Source: Humibacter sp. RRB41
GTDB lineage: Bacteria > Actinomycetota > Actinomycetes > Actinomycetales > Microbacteriaceae
Length of the DNA stretch: 64,000 nucleotides
Direction of reading: 5' to 3'
Assembly: GCF_022761015.1 (NCBI RefSeq)
Contig: NZ_JAKWJQ010000001.1
Location: 1-64,000 of the forward strand
The notes under the pieces were generated by a model. That model was given only the letters and a program-made list of their open reading frames with translations. It was not told the origin of the DNA and ran no database searches. Position 1 is the first letter of the stretch. Each line of letters begins with the position of its first letter. Position numbers and translations under genes: made by a program. Positions 50,641 through 60,883 of this stretch are shown in pieces.

Positions 50641-51655
50641 CCGGCTCTCCCAGGTAGGCGGAGATCACGCGCTGGTCGGCACGTACCTCGGCAGGCGATC
50701 CGTCCGCGATCTTCTTTCCGAATTCGAGCACCACGATGCGGTCGCAGACGCCCATCACCAGGCGCATGTCGTGCTCGATCAGCAGCACCGTGTACCCGTC
50801 GGCACGGATCGTGCGGATGAGATCCATCAGCTGGTCCTTCTCCGCGGGGTTGAACCCGGCGGCCGGCTCATCGAGACAGAGCACCTTCGGGTCCGTCGCC
50901 AGCGCACGCGCGATCTCCAGCCGGCGCTGGCTTCCATAGGGGAGGTGGCGCGAGAGTGTGTTCGCCGACTCGGCGATCCCGACGAACTCGAGCAGCGCGA
51001 TACCGCGCTCCACCGCCGACTTCTCCTCGCGGTAGTGGCGCGGGCTGCGCACCAGCGCGCCGGGCACGCTCGTCTTGTGGCGGGCATCCAACCCGACCAC
51101 GACGTTCTCGAGCGCCGTCATCTCCCCGAAGAGACGGATGTTCTGGAACGTGCGTGCGAGGCCCGCCCTGGTGATCCTGTGCTGCTTCTTGCCCTTGATC
51201 GACTTGCCCTCGAGCAGAACATCGCCGCTGGTGGGCTTGTAGACCCCGGTCATCGCGTTGAAGGCCGTGGTCTTGCCTGCGCCGTTGGGGCCGATCAGTC
51301 CCAGGATCTCGCCGCGATTGATGTGGAAGGTCACGTCGTCGAGCGCGGTGAGGCCGCCGAACTTCACGGTCACCGCCTTGACCTCGATGATCTTCTCGCC
51401 CACCTCGACGGCGATCTCGCGCTCGGATGCCGCGGCCTCCGCGACCTCCTCGTCGATGCCGGCTTCGGCGAGCACCTCCGCCAGTTCCGCCTCGTCTGGC
51501 ACGTCCGTGTCGGCCTCGGGAGTCGGGTCGGGTCCGATGTCGGTGAGGTCGGCATCCGCCGGCCCTTCGTTGGGGACCGACTCGGGAACGGCCCCGAGGT
51601 TCGGATCGTTCTCGACAGGAACGCGTTCGCGCTTCTCGTCGCGTGGCTCACTCAT
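50624..51655 (-). CDS. livG: Branched-chain amino acid ABC transporter ATP-binding protein LivG
   Basis: A 343-residue ATPase: Walker [13 protein letters not shown], signature [15 protein letters not shown], Walker [15 protein letters not shown] usual LivG is about 255 residues. Here an acidic extension of about 90 residues (rich in D, E, P and A) precedes the ABC domain. It could be a disordered regulatory tail, or a start may lie further downstream; the extension is continuous and has no frameshift. It overlaps livM by 8 bp. Confidence 0.9.
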   Translation of the reverse strand: MSEPRDEKRERVPVENDPNLGAVPESVPNEGPADADLTDIGPDPTPEADTDVPDEAELAEVLAEAGIDEEVAEAAASEREIAVEVGEKIIEVKAVTVKFGGLTALDDVTFHINRGEILGLIGPNGAGKTTAFNAMTGVYKPTSGDVLLEGKSIKGKKQHRITRAGLARTFQNIRLFGEMTALENVVVGLDARHKTSVPGALVRSPRHYREEKSAVERGIALLEFVGIAESANTLSRHLPYGSQRRLEIARALATDPKVLCLDEPAAGFNPAEKDQLMDLIRTIRADGYTVLLIEHDMRLVMGVCDRIVVLEFGKKIADGSPAEVRADQRVISAYLGEPDDDAA

Positions 51656-52847
51656 TCGGCACCCCCTTCGCCGCTTCGGCTGCCGCCGCTTTCTCCTGTT
51701 CGGATGCCACCCTCGCGGCTCTGAACTCGCTCACTTTGTCGAGCGCAAGACGCGAGTACGTGAGCAGATGCGCCTTGGCGGCGACCAGCCCCTGCGGGCG
51801 GAAGATCATCAACACGATCAGGATGATGCCGAAGATCAGGTACTTGTAGTCGGCGATGGCCGTGAAGCGCAGCGGGATGTATGCAACGATCGCGCCACCC
51901 AGAATCGCCCCGACCTTGTTGCCCGAGCCGCCGAGCACGACGGCCGCGACGAACAGCATCGATGTCGCCACGTCGAACTTCTGGTTGTTCACGAAGCCGA
52001 CCTGACCGGCGAACAGTGCGCCCGAGAGACCGCCGACGCCCGCGCCGATGGCAAACGCCCACAGTTTGAACTTGAACGTCGGAACGCCCATGATCTCCGC
52101 CGCGTCCTCGTCTTCACGAATGGCGATCCACGCCCGGCCGACCCGACTGCGCTCGAGGTTGCCGACCAGCAGCAGGATGACGATGATCACCGTCACCGCC
52201 AGCCAGTACCACGGGACGCCGTTCGAGACGGAGAAGATCGGCTGCCCATCGGAGGCGGTCCCCGGCGGATGCCCGACCTCTTTGAATCCGACCTGCCCGC
52301 GTGCGGCGGGGATGATCGTCGCCAGGATGCGGATGATCTCACCGAAGCCGAGCGTCACGATGGCCAGGTAGTCGCCCCGGAGACGCAGCGTCGGAAGTCC
52401 GAGCGCCACACCGAACAGCATGGCGATGCCGAGGGCGAGCGGAAGCGTCCACAGGTACGGAATGTGGATGAGCGACGAGTCCGGAGACGTGAAGAACGCC
52501 GCCGTGTAGGAGCCGATCGCGAAGAACGCGATGTACCCCAAGTCGAGCAACCCGGCGAATCCGACGACGACGTTCAGGCCGACGGCAACCAGTGCGTAGA
52601 CCGCCATCTGGAAGCAGGCGATCGGGAAGTCGTTGCCCGGTTCGGTCGTGATGAGCCAGGGGTTGGCGACTGGCAGGTAATACACCGCAGCCAGCACGAT
52701 GATCAGGAACAGCCACTGCTGCCAACGAGCCATGCGGTTCCACCGCCGGCGCCAGCCGCCGAGGAACTGCTTGCGTCCGCCGAGTGCCTCGCGGGATTCG
52801 GTCAGCTGAACCGCCCGCGTCGTGCGCACGGGAGTCTGCTCGCTCAT
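51648..52847 (-). CDS. livM: Branched-chain amino acid ABC transporter permease LivM
   Basis: A 399-residue permease with about ten helices. [22 protein letters not shown] is the LivM/LivH permease signature, followed by [21 protein letters not shown] and the coupling EAA-like segment. The N-terminus carries a 40-residue cytoplasmic Arg/Lys-rich leader. Its ATG overlaps the livH stop by 4 bp. Confidence 0.92.
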   Translation of the reverse strand: MSEQTPVRTTRAVQLTESREALGGRKQFLGGWRRRWNRMARWQQWLFLIIVLAAVYYLPVANPWLITTEPGNDFPIACFQMAVYALVAVGLNVVVGFAGLLDLGYIAFFAIGSYTAAFFTSPDSSLIHIPYLWTLPLALGIAMLFGVALGLPTLRLRGDYLAIVTLGFGEIIRILATIIPAARGQVGFKEVGHPPGTASDGQPIFSVSNGVPWYWLAVTVIIVILLLVGNLERSRVGRAWIAIREDEDAAEIMGVPTFKFKLWAFAIGAGVGGLSGALFAGQVGFVNNQKFDVATSMLFVAAVVLGGSGNKVGAILGGAIVAYIPLRFTAIADYKYLIFGIILIVLMIFRPQGLVAAKAHLLTYSRLALDKVSEFRAARVASEQEKAAAAEAAKGVPNE

Positions 52848-53872
52848 GCGCGGCTCCTTCCGAGAGTCTGCCCGAGCAGACCGGAGGGCCTGATCAGCAG
52901 AACCAGCACCAGCACGATGAACGCGACGACGTCAGTCCACTGCGAGTCACCGAGCAGCAGCTGACCGTAGTTCCCGATCACGCCGATCAACAGACCACCG
53001 AGCAGAGCGCCGCGCACGTTGCCGATGCCACCGAGCACGGCCGCCGCGAACGCCTTGATGCCGAGTACGAAACCACCGTTGTAGATGACGCCGCTCGGCA
53101 CCTTCATCACATAGAACAACGCGGCAGCACCCGCGAGGATGCCGCCGATCACGAACGTCGTCACGATGATGCGGTCCTTGTTGACACCCATCAGCGTCGC
53201 GGTGTCCGGATCCTGAGCGACGGCACGGATGCCGCGCCCGACGCGAGTACGCCGGATGTACTGGTCGGTGGCCACCATCATCACGATCGCGGCGATCACG
53301 ATCGTGAGTTGCTGGCTGTCGATGATGGCGCCGAACACCTGGAAGATCGGCGTCGGTATGAACATCGTCACCGCGGGCTCCGCGTTGCTGCCGCGCACCA
53401 GAAAGATCAGGTACTGGATCGAGAACGACGCCCCGAGCGCGGTGATGAGGAATGCGAGCCGGGATGCGCCTCTGCGACGCAACGGCCGGTACGCCACCCG
53501 TTCGACGACGAACGCGGTCACGACCGAGAACACCATGCCGACCAGCATTGCGAGTATCAGGTTGAAGATGATCGCCCAGATCGAGAGGTTCGGGGCGTTC
53601 GGTCCGAAGCCGAGGCTGGTCAGCGTGAAGACCACGCCGTAGCACCCCATGATGAAGACCTCGGAGTGCGCGAAGTTGATGAGGTTGAGCACGCCGTAGA
53701 CGAGCGTGTAACCGAGAGCGATCAGCGCGTAGATGGCGCCGAACGTGAGTCCGTCGAACGTCGCCGGCCAGAAATTCTGGAGCAGCGACGTGACGTCGAA
53801 GTTGATCCAGCTGTTGTCGGTTGAGACGGATGCCGGCAGGGCGGCCGACAGGGAAAACAGAGTTGCGAGCAT
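52844..53872 (-). CDS. livH: Branched-chain amino acid ABC transporter permease LivH
   Basis: A 342-residue permease with a short signal-like first helix, then [35 protein letters not shown], which is the family motif. The final [24 protein letters not shown] is the conserved coupling segment. With livM it forms the heterodimeric channel. Confidence 0.92.
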   Translation of the reverse strand: MLATLFSLSAALPASVSTDNSWINFDVTSLLQNFWPATFDGLTFGAIYALIALGYTLVYGVLNLINFAHSEVFIMGCYGVVFTLTSLGFGPNAPNLSIWAIIFNLILAMLVGMVFSVVTAFVVERVAYRPLRRRGASRLAFLITALGASFSIQYLIFLVRGSNAEPAVTMFIPTPIFQVFGAIIDSQQLTIVIAAIVMMVATDQYIRRTRVGRGIRAVAQDPDTATLMGVNKDRIIVTTFVIGGILAGAAALFYVMKVPSGVIYNGGFVLGIKAFAAAVLGGIGNVRGALLGGLLIGVIGNYGQLLLGDSQWTDVVAFIVLVLVLLIRPSGLLGQTLGRSRA

Positions 53873-53946
53873 GTGGTTCTTCCGGTGCCGTGTCGAACTC
53901 CGACCGCGTCGTCGGGTTTCGGCAGTTTCGGGTCAAGCATGACCGT

Positions 53947-53977
53947 GCCGTGGGGCGGAAGCTCACCGCCCCACGGC
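53947..53977 (-). terminator. Stem-loop between livK and livH
   Basis: GCCGTGGGGCGG / CCGCCCCACGGC form a perfect 12-bp stem around a 7-nt loop, on the transcript between the livK stop (54001) and livH. No T-tract follows. It mirrors the hairpin after the binding-protein gene at 4962. Confidence 0.6.
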
Positions 53978-54000
53978 GCGGCTGAATATCTCTGCTTCGT

Positions 54001-55224
54001 TTAGCCGATCACGCCGACCGACACGATCTTGCCGTTGTCGACCTTGTAGCCGTAGACCGTCGACTTGGCGAGCTCACCAACGGAGTCCCACTGGTAGTGC
54101 TTGCTCAGGCCGTCCGCGTTGTAGCTCTTGACCCAGTCCTTGAGCTTGCTGCGATCGGTGTTGCCCTTGTCGATGCCCGCAAGCAGGATCGTCGCGGAGT
54201 CGTAACCCTCGATCGAGTAGGTACCGGGTGCCGCGTTGAATGCGGACTGGTACTGGTCGGAGAACGACTTGATCAGCTCACCGGGGATGCAGGGGCAGGT
54301 GAAGTAGGCGTTGTTCGATGCGTCGCCGGCCAGCTTGATGAACTGGTCGTCCTTCACGCCGTCGGGGCCGACGAACACGCCCTTGTAGCCCTTGTTGACG
54401 AGCTGCTGGTCGAACGGCGCGCCCTCCGCGTAGTAGCCGGAGTAGAACACCGCGTCGGGCTTGGCGTTGACGATCTTGCTGACCGTCGCCGAGAAGTCCT
54501 TCTGACCGGTCGTCACCTTGTCGGTACCGACGACATCGGAACCGAGTGACTTCTGGATGGCAGTCGAGAGGCCGATGCCGTAGTCCGAGTCATCCTGAAC
54601 GACGTAGACCTTCTTGTCCTTCAGCTCCTTCGTGATGAAGGTGGCCGCTGCCGGCCCCTGCACGTTGTCGTTGCCGAGTGCACGGAAGAACGTCGTCCAA
54701 CCGTTCTTGGTCAGTCCGGGGTTCGTCGCCGATGCGGTGATGTGCACCAGGCCGGCCTGCTCGAAGATGCCGCCGGTCGCCTGCGACTCACCCGAGAACG
54801 GGAGGCCGACGACGCCGATGATGTCCTTCTCGTTGACGGCCTGTGTGACCGGGCCGGTGGCCTTGGTCGGGTCGCCCTCGGTGTCGAACTTCTTGAACTG
54901 CACCTGGCAACCGGGGTTGGCCTTGTTGTGCTGGTCGATCGCGAGCTGCACGCCGTTGTAGATGTTGATTCCGAGCTGAGCGTTCGGGCCGGTCTCCGCA
55001 CCGATGTAGGCGAGGGTGAGGCCGCTGCTGCACTTCGCATTGCCGTCACCGGCAGGGAGCACAGCGTCCTTCGGGACGCTGATCGTGGTCTGTGCTGGCA
55101 GGTCGACCTTGCTTGCAGCGCTGCTGGTCGATCCGCCGGTCGACGATTGGTTGACGCACCCAGCCGTCAGGAGCATGACCGCTGCTGCTGCGGCCACCGC
55201 CCCGATGATCCTCTTCGATGCCAT
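54001..55224 (-). CDS. livK: Branched-chain amino acid ABC transporter substrate-binding lipoprotein
   Basis: A 407-residue lipoprotein with lipobox LLTAGC (Cys23). The mature part is a LivJ/K-type fold: LAYIGAETGPNAQLGINIYNGV, VGLPFSGESQATGGIFEQAG and GYDSATILLAGI. It is the first gene of livKHMGF and likely the most expressed. A ribosome site GAAAGGC precedes the ATG at 55224. The palindrome at 55272 may control it. Confidence 0.92.
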   Translation of the reverse strand: MASKRIIGAVAAAAAVMLLTAGCVNQSSTGGSTSSAASKVDLPAQTTISVPKDAVLPAGDGNAKCSSGLTLAYIGAETGPNAQLGINIYNGVQLAIDQHNKANPGCQVQFKKFDTEGDPTKATGPVTQAVNEKDIIGVVGLPFSGESQATGGIFEQAGLVHITASATNPGLTKNGWTTFFRALGNDNVQGPAAATFITKELKDKKVYVVQDDSDYGIGLSTAIQKSLGSDVVGTDKVTTGQKDFSATVSKIVNAKPDAVFYSGYYAEGAPFDQQLVNKGYKGVFVGPDGVKDDQFIKLAGDASNNAYFTCPCIPGELIKSFSDQYQSAFNAAPGTYSIEGYDSATILLAGIDKGNTDRSKLKDWVKSYNADGLSKHYQWDSVGELAKSTVYGYKVDNGKIVSVGVIG

Positions 55225-55271
55225 GTTGTATTGCCTTTCACCTCAGTGAAGGGGCGTGTCGGACCCCTGCC

Positions 55272-55285
55272 TTGCACGGTTGCAA
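55272..55285. promoter_or_regulatory. Palindromic site upstream of livK
   Basis: TTGCACGGTTGCAA contains exact 5-bp arms (TTGCA/TGCAA) around CGGT, 48-61 bp before the livK start. A candidate -35 (TTGACC on the minus strand, 55306-55311) lies just upstream. The regulator, possibly Lrp- or LacI-like, is unknown. Confidence 0.45.
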
Positions 55286-55492
55286 TGTGGTGAACGCTAG
55301 ACGACGGTCAAGACGGGCCGCAACGACAAGGCCACGCATTGTCCCAAATCTTTACAAAACGCTTACACGCGCACGCAGCCAACGTCCGCTGATTTCCAGC
55401 CAACGACGCCTGCCCCGTAATGGGGGTTTACGTTACAGGACCATTCGCATATGCCGCGGCAAGCATATGGCTTCTACGAGCCGGCGGATGCC

Positions 55493-56401
55493 TCAGTGCA
55501 CGTATTCGAGCAGGTCGCGCCCGACCGCGCGCATCCCGTCGAGCACGACGAGCCTCGCTGAGAGATCCGTGTCATCGAAGTGCGTCGACACCGCGTAGGT
55601 CACGCCGGCCCGCGGACCGCGGAGCACGCCGACCTCGCTGCGCACGCCGAGGTCCGATCCGGTCTTGTTCATCAGAAGCACGCCGTGGTCGGGACCGCGA
55701 TGCGCGAGCGGGTCGAGGCCGAACGCACCGGCCACCATCGAAAGGTCATGGTTGAGCGAGAGCCAGGCGACCACGCGCTTGCTCGTGCCGGCATCCACCA
55801 CCTCGCCGCGCGCGAGTGCCGAGAACAGCCATGTCAGTTCCTTGGCGCTGCCCACCGAGAGTTGAGGTGCGTCGTCGGGACCGCGGTGGTCGCGCACGAG
55901 ATCGAGCAGGGCCGTTCTGGTGAGCCCGAGCTGCTGTGTGCGCGCGCTGACCGAGTCGAGGCCCATGCGTCGCAGCAGCACGTTCGTGGCGAGGTTGTCG
56001 CTCGTCGCGCCGACGAGTGCCGCGAGATCGGCGAGCGGCAGCGAGGGCACGGCGAGGTGCTGCCAGATGCCGGAGTCGCCGACCGCGTCGGTGTGCAGCC
56101 GGTCGACGAGGCTGAGCGGGCTGGTCTCCCTCGACTCGAGTCGAGCGGCGACCTCGACGAGCAGGAGCACCTTGCCGATGGATGCCGTCGGCATGACGAC
56201 GTGATCGTCGACCGAGAACAGCACGGCGCCCGTCGCCAGGTCGACCGCTCTCGCAGAGACCTGCACACCGGCGAGCGCCAATTCGCCGAGCGCGGTGAAA
56301 CCCTTGTTGAAGCTGTCGCCCGCGTCGTGCCCACGATGCTTGCCGCGGCGCGCCGTCATGTGCCTGGCTCGACGCTCGGAGCCTTGCACGGGGGCACTCA
56401 C
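55493..56401 (-). CDS. Class A beta-lactamase-fold serine hydrolase
   Basis: A 302-residue protein with the three penicillin-recognising motifs: SIGK (Ser-x-x-Lys; in MPTASIGKVLLLVEV), SDN (in GATSDNLATNVLL) and KTG (in LMNKTGSDLGV). The class A hallmark ExxLN on the omega loop is not seen between SDN and KTG, so deacylation as in true beta-lactamases is doubtful. No signal peptide is visible, so it may be cytoplasmic. The start may be the GTG at 56401 or the ATG at 56359. Function unknown. Confidence 0.72.
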   Translation of the reverse strand: MSAPVQGSERRARHMTARRGKHRGHDAGDSFNKGFTALGELALAGVQVSARAVDLATGAVLFSVDDHVVMPTASIGKVLLLVEVAARLESRETSPLSLVDRLHTDAVGDSGIWQHLAVPSLPLADLAALVGATSDNLATNVLLRRMGLDSVSARTQQLGLTRTALLDLVRDHRGPDDAPQLSVGSAKELTWLFSALARGEVVDAGTSKRVVAWLSLNHDLSMVAGAFGLDPLAHRGPDHGVLLMNKTGSDLGVRSEVGVLRGPRAGVTYAVSTHFDDTDLSARLVVLDGMRAVGRDLLEYVH

Positions 56402-56555
56402 GGTCTGTTCATCCTCGTCGAGTCGTGGCTGGGATCGGTCGCCCCGCCCCCGCCGCGGCCACCGATGGTGTCTCCATCAAACCACGCGCAGGAGGATGCT
56501 CACGACGTACGACGATGCGCCGGTGATGGGTAGGCGATGCGTTCGCCGAGCACTG

Positions 56556-58598
56556 TCACCAGATGGTGACGCGGCGCTCCGGATCGAGCCAGGCGGCATC
56601 CGTTTTCTGCACCTCGAACGCGTCGTAGAACGCGTCGATGTTGCGCACGATCTGGTTGCAACGGAACTCGTTCGGCGAGTGCGGGTCGATCGCGAGCAGA
56701 CGGACGACCTCGGCGTCGCGTGCCTTCTGCTGCCAGGCCTGCGCCCAGGAGAGGAAGAACCGCTCGGCACCCGTCAGCCCGTCGATGACCTCTGGCTCGA
56801 CCGCGGCCAGTCCGGACCCCATCGATGAGTCGAGGGAGATCAGGTACGCCTTCCACGCGATGCCGAGGCCGCCGAGATCGCCGATGTTCTCTCCGATGGT
56901 CAGTGCACCGTTCACGTGATGGTCGGGCACCTGAGCGGGCGCGAGCGCGTTGTACTGCTCGATGAGCGCGCTGGTGCGCTTCTCGAACGCTCTGCGGTCC
57001 GCCTGAGTCCACCAGTCCTGAAGTTTGCCGTCGCCGTCGAACTTCGAGCCCTGGTCATCGAAGCCGTGACCGATCTCGTGCCCGATCACCGCACCGATCG
57101 CTCCGTAGTTGGCGGCGTCGTCGCGCGCCGGGTCGAAGAACGGGAACTGAAGGATGGCCGCGGGGAACACGATCTCGTTGAAACCCGGGTTGTAGTAGGC
57201 ATTGATGGTCTGAGGGGTCATGAACCACTCGTCGCGGTCGATCGGTTTGCCGATCTTGCCGAGCTCGCGGTGGAACTCGAACTCCGCTGCCCGTCGCACA
57301 TTGCCGATCAGATCGGTGGGGTCGACCAGTAGTCCCGAGTAATCCCGCCACTTCACCGGGTAGCCGATCTTCGGCGTGAACTTCTCGAGCTTCTCGAGCG
57401 CACGATTCCTGGTGCGCTCCCCCATCCACTCCAGCTTGCCGATGGACTGCCGGTACGCCTCGATGAGGTTGCCGACCAGGATGTCCATGCGCCGCTTCGA
57501 CTCCGGCGGAAAGTTCCGCTCGACGTACACGCGGCCGACGGCCTCGCCCATCGCGCCCTCGACGAGCGAGACGCCACGCTTCCACCGCTCCCTGATCTGG
57601 GGCGTGCCGGTGAGCGTGCGCCCGTAGAAGTCGAAGTTCGCGTTCACGAAGTCGCCACTGAGGTACGGCGCAGCATCGTGCAGCACGCGCCACTTCAGCC
57701 AGTCGCGCCACTGCGGCAGCCTGTGCTCGGTGAACAGCGCCGCGAGCCCAGCGGTGAATCCGGGCTGACGCAGCACGACCTCGTCGAACGCGCCATCCGG
57801 CGCGCCCAGCGCCTTCGCCCAGATGTCGAGGTCGACACCGGGAGCACACGAGATCGCGTCGCGCCAACCGAAGAGGTTGTAGGTCTTCTCGCTGTCGCGG
57901 CTGGCGACGTTGTCCCAATGCTGCTCGGCGATCTTCGTCTCGAGGTCCAGCACGTTCTGCGCGCGGCGCGGGGCATCCGTGATGTCCGCCAGCTCGAACA
58001 TGCGCTGCACGTGCGCGACGAACGCGTCGCGCACGGCCGCGAACCGTTCCTCGCGGTAATAGCTCTCGTCGGGCAGCGAGATGCCGCCCTGCTCGAAGAA
58101 CACCAGGTAGCGATCGGGGTTACCAGGATCGTTGTCGACGAACAGCTGATAGAACCCGCTCAGTCCGCTCTTCTCGAGACGTCCGATCGTCTCGAGCAGG
58201 CCGGGAACGGAGCTGACGTTGCCGGCGAGCGCCAGACGCGACTGCACGGGAGCCGCCCCGAGCGCCTCGACACGATCGGTGTCCATGAAGCTTCTGAACA
58301 GGTCGCCGAACTTGCGCGCCTCAGTGCCCTCTTCGGCATCTTTCGCGTCGTCGATGATCTCGCTGACCGCCTTCTCGGACTGCTCGGCGAGCACCATGAA
58401 CGAGCCCCACCTCGCCTTGTCGGCCGGAATCTCGGTTCGGGAGAGCCACTTGCCGTTCACGTGCCTGAAGAGGTCGTCCTGCGGCCGAACGCTCGCGTCG
58501 AGCTCTTCGATCAGGATGCCGGAGGCCGGCGATTCCGAACCGCTTCGTGACACCTCGGGCTCGGTGTTGTCATCAGGCTGCTGCACCGCGTCGCTCAT
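56556..58598 (-). CDS. M13 family metallopeptidase (PepO-like)
   Basis: A 680-residue zinc endopeptidase of the neprilysin family without membrane anchor. GHEIGHGFDDQGSKFDGDG carries the HExxH zinc motif and ENIGDLGGLGIAWKAY the third ligand (Glu). NAYYNPGFNEIVFPAAIL is the substrate-binding stretch and MFLSWAQ-like ends close the fold. The ATG at 58598 was chosen because the earlier start precedes a weak MRREPRLRLEH leader. Such enzymes digest oligopeptides; some are secreted, but no signal peptide is visible. Confidence 0.92.
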   Translation of the reverse strand: MSDAVQQPDDNTEPEVSRSGSESPASGILIEELDASVRPQDDLFRHVNGKWLSRTEIPADKARWGSFMVLAEQSEKAVSEIIDDAKDAEEGTEARKFGDLFRSFMDTDRVEALGAAPVQSRLALAGNVSSVPGLLETIGRLEKSGLSGFYQLFVDNDPGNPDRYLVFFEQGGISLPDESYYREERFAAVRDAFVAHVQRMFELADITDAPRRAQNVLDLETKIAEQHWDNVASRDSEKTYNLFGWRDAISCAPGVDLDIWAKALGAPDGAFDEVVLRQPGFTAGLAALFTEHRLPQWRDWLKWRVLHDAAPYLSGDFVNANFDFYGRTLTGTPQIRERWKRGVSLVEGAMGEAVGRVYVERNFPPESKRRMDILVGNLIEAYRQSIGKLEWMGERTRNRALEKLEKFTPKIGYPVKWRDYSGLLVDPTDLIGNVRRAAEFEFHRELGKIGKPIDRDEWFMTPQTINAYYNPGFNEIVFPAAILQFPFFDPARDDAANYGAIGAVIGHEIGHGFDDQGSKFDGDGKLQDWWTQADRRAFEKRTSALIEQYNALAPAQVPDHHVNGALTIGENIGDLGGLGIAWKAYLISLDSSMGSGLAAVEPEVIDGLTGAERFFLSWAQAWQQKARDAEVVRLLAIDPHSPNEFRCNQIVRNIDAFYDAFEVQKTDAAWLDPERRVTIW

Positions 58599-58682
58599 GT
58601 GTTCAAGCCTAAGGCGTGGCTCTCTTCGCATTCTCGGCAGACTCTGAACCCGCCGGAACGCTTGCGCCGCGCTTATCAGCCG

Positions 58683-59189
58683 CTAATCCACGTTGGATTC
58701 GCCGGCAGCCTTGCGCTGCTCGCGCTCCTGCCTGACCTGCTCGTCCCACTCGCCGAGAAGTTCCGGCAAGCGATGCTGGATGAACCGCATGAAGTCGGCC
58801 ATTTCTTGCACGCGCTGGCCGGCATCCGATTCGAGGCCGCCCACCGAGTCGACAGCGGCCTCGCTCATCGTGACCATCGCATCGAAGATGCGGCCCTCGG
58901 CCATCGATGCGGCATACCAGGCGTTGTGAGGCAGCACGTAGAGATCGCGTCTGCTACCGGGAATCGACACCCGGTTGAGCATCGCGAGGGTCTGCAGGTA
59001 GCGCACGGCGCCGGAGACGGCGGCGGCACTGGCATCCAGCCGGTCGGCGAGTTCGGCTGCCGTCAGGCCGGTCTCCGCCGCCGTGAGAGTCATGAGCACG
59101 CGAGCCGGCATGCGGGGAAATCCGGCGCCGGTCAGCAGCGCGGCGGCGCGTTCGACATACTCGCGCACCTGCTGCTCGTCTCGCGCCAC
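58683..59189 (-). CDS. GbsR/MarR-type transcriptional regulator of the ABC exporter
   Basis: A 168-residue winged-helix protein. LTAAELADRLDASAAAVSGAV is the HTH, followed by YLQTLAMLNRVSIPGSRRDLYVL as the wing. The C-terminal coiled coil (about residues 125-165) likely dimerises. GGAGGAAAC gives a strong ribosome site before the GTG at 59189. It lies directly after the ABC-2 exporter pair on the same strand and likely binds the perfect palindrome at 61845 that covers their promoter. Confidence 0.85.
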   Translation of the reverse strand: MARDEQQVREYVERAAALLTGAGFPRMPARVLMTLTAAETGLTAAELADRLDASAAAVSGAVRYLQTLAMLNRVSIPGSRRDLYVLPHNAWYAASMAEGRIFDAMVTMSEAAVDSVGGLESDAGQRVQEMADFMRFIQHRLPELLGEWDEQVRQEREQRKAAGESNVD

Positions 59190-59211
59190 GTTTCCTCCCC
59201 CTCTATTCTGC

Positions 59212-59242
59212 CGGTCCGGCGGCACCCCTCGCCGCCGGACCG
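59212..59242 (-). terminator. Strong stem-loop between exporter and regulator genes
   Basis: CGGTCCGGCGGC / GCCGCCGGACCG form a perfect 12-bp GC-rich stem with a 7-nt loop in the 77 bp between the permease and regulator genes. Termination or differential expression is likely; no T-tract is present on the minus strand. Confidence 0.6.
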
Positions 59243-59266
59243 TTTGCGGCGCCTCGCGACGCGCGA

Positions 59267-60883
59267 TCAGCCGTTCGATACGAGTCCGCGCCGGGTGAAG
59301 ATCGCCCCCGCCGCGACGAATGCGACGATGGCGATCGCGATGAGCCACCAGGTACCGCTCCAGTCCGCCGATGCGAGCGGCGGCACCGGAGTGTGCGCCG
59401 TCGGAGCGATCTGTCGCACCCAGTCGGGAAGGTTGAGCAGGCTGCCGAACTCGCCGAGCACGAGCCCGATGCCGAACACGATCCATCCGACCGCGATGGT
59501 CAGCTTCGGCAGCACGGCGAACACCAGAGCCGTCACGCCCATGTACACCGCGACGGCCGGCAACTGGGCGATGGCCAGCACCATGGTCTGCCCGAACAGG
59601 TCGCCGTCGATGTTCGCCAGGGTGCCTCCTGCCACGAGGCCGGCGAGCACCAGGATGACGGCGGATGCCACCAGCCCGACCACCACGTACGACACGAACC
59701 AGCGCAGTCGCGATACGGGCGTCGCCAGAACGGTCTCCGCCGTGGTGGCGGCCTCTTCCTGCCGAAGTCGCATCGCGGTCTGCACGGCGGCGCCCGCAAC
59801 CACCAGCCCGATCAGCGCGATCATCACGCCGACGAACACCTCGAACACCGTGCCCTTGCCGGTTCCCATCTCCTCGATGGCCTTCGAAACGTCAGGGTTC
59901 TTGCTGATGCTGTCGTTCAGCGTCTTGCCCAGTCCGCCGATTGCGGCGGCTCCGAGCACGGCGCCGATGCCCCACCCGATGATCGAGCCTCGCTGCAGAC
60001 GCCAGGCGAGCCCGATCGGGCCGCGCAGGGCCGACGACCCCGTCGCCCGGCCGAGCCGGGAGGCGACCAGGCCGGCGCCGGTGTCGCGCGCGCCCTGAAG
60101 CATCCAGGCGATCACGACGAGAACGGCGCCGAGCGCGAGGCTGAGCAGCCCCGGCCACCACAGGTTCTGCGTGAACGGAAGCGTGCGCAGCCCCCAGCCG
60201 ATCGGGCTGAACCAGATCGCGGCGCCTGGCGTGACGTGCAGCCCGTCGCCCGAAACCGTGCCCGCCGCATTGCCCGCGGCGGCGATCACCCAGAACAGTC
60301 CGATCGCGGCGGTGCCCCACCCGTTCGCCGCGCGCGAGGTCGAGAAGATCTGCGCGAACAGCAGGCCGATTCCGAAGAACGCCAGACCGGTCGTGGCCAA
60401 CGACCAGCCGAGCACGATGGAACCGTAACCGTCATAGCCGGTCGCGATCGCCGCGAGAGCTCCGAAGAGTCCGACGCCGACGTTCGCCAGCACGGCGAGC
60501 ACGAGCGTCGACACGGTCATCGACCCTCGGGATGCCCGGGTGGCGAGCACGAGCTCGGTACGTCCGGCCTGCTCATCGGCCCTGGTGTGCCGCACGGCGA
60601 GGAACGTGTTCATGAACCCGACGAGGATGCCGAGGTAGGCCCCGATCTCCATGACGAAGAACGCGCCTGCCGACGCGCCGTCGGGATCCCCGCGCAGAGC
60701 CAGCAGGGTCGGGTCTGCTGCGGCGAGACGGATCACCGCGGTACGCAGCGATTCCGTGTTGTACGTCGACGAGAGCGCCGCGGCGACGAACAGCACGCTG
60801 AACGCCATCACGACGACCCAGACGGGCATCAGCACGCGGTCCCTGCGCAATCGGAACCGCAGCAGCGTTGCGGTGGCGCTCAT
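59267..60883 (-). CDS. ABC-2 type exporter permease
   Basis: A 538-residue membrane protein with about 12 helices, made of two halves each starting with an LxRFxLRRDR-like and WRLQRGSIIGW segment. It is the usual size of tandem ABC-2 permeases. Its ATG overlaps the ATPase stop by 4 bp. Substrate unknown; the neighbouring regulator and operator resemble small-molecule-responsive drug exporters. Confidence 0.88.
   Translation of the reverse strand: MSATATLLRFRLRRDRVLMPVWVVVMAFSVLFVAAALSSTYNTESLRTAVIRLAAADPTLLALRGDPDGASAGAFFVMEIGAYLGILVGFMNTFLAVRHTRADEQAGRTELVLATRASRGSMTVSTLVLAVLANVGVGLFGALAAIATGYDGYGSIVLGWSLATTGLAFFGIGLLFAQIFSTSRAANGWGTAAIGLFWVIAAAGNAAGTVSGDGLHVTPGAAIWFSPIGWGLRTLPFTQNLWWPGLLSLALGAVLVVIAWMLQGARDTGAGLVASRLGRATGSSALRGPIGLAWRLQRGSIIGWGIGAVLGAAAIGGLGKTLNDSISKNPDVSKAIEEMGTGKGTVFEVFVGVMIALIGLVVAGAAVQTAMRLRQEEAATTAETVLATPVSRLRWFVSYVVVGLVASAVILVLAGLVAGGTLANIDGDLFGQTMVLAIAQLPAVAVYMGVTALVFAVLPKLTIAVGWIVFGIGLVLGEFGSLLNLPDWVRQIAPTAHTPVPPLASADWSGTWWLIAIAIVAFVAAGAIFTRRGLVSNG

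Noticed and set aside
51258-52964. Long frame (568 codons) on the plus strand opposite livG/livM
   Set aside because: An antisense shadow of two well-recognised genes caused by high GC content; no motif or ribosome site.
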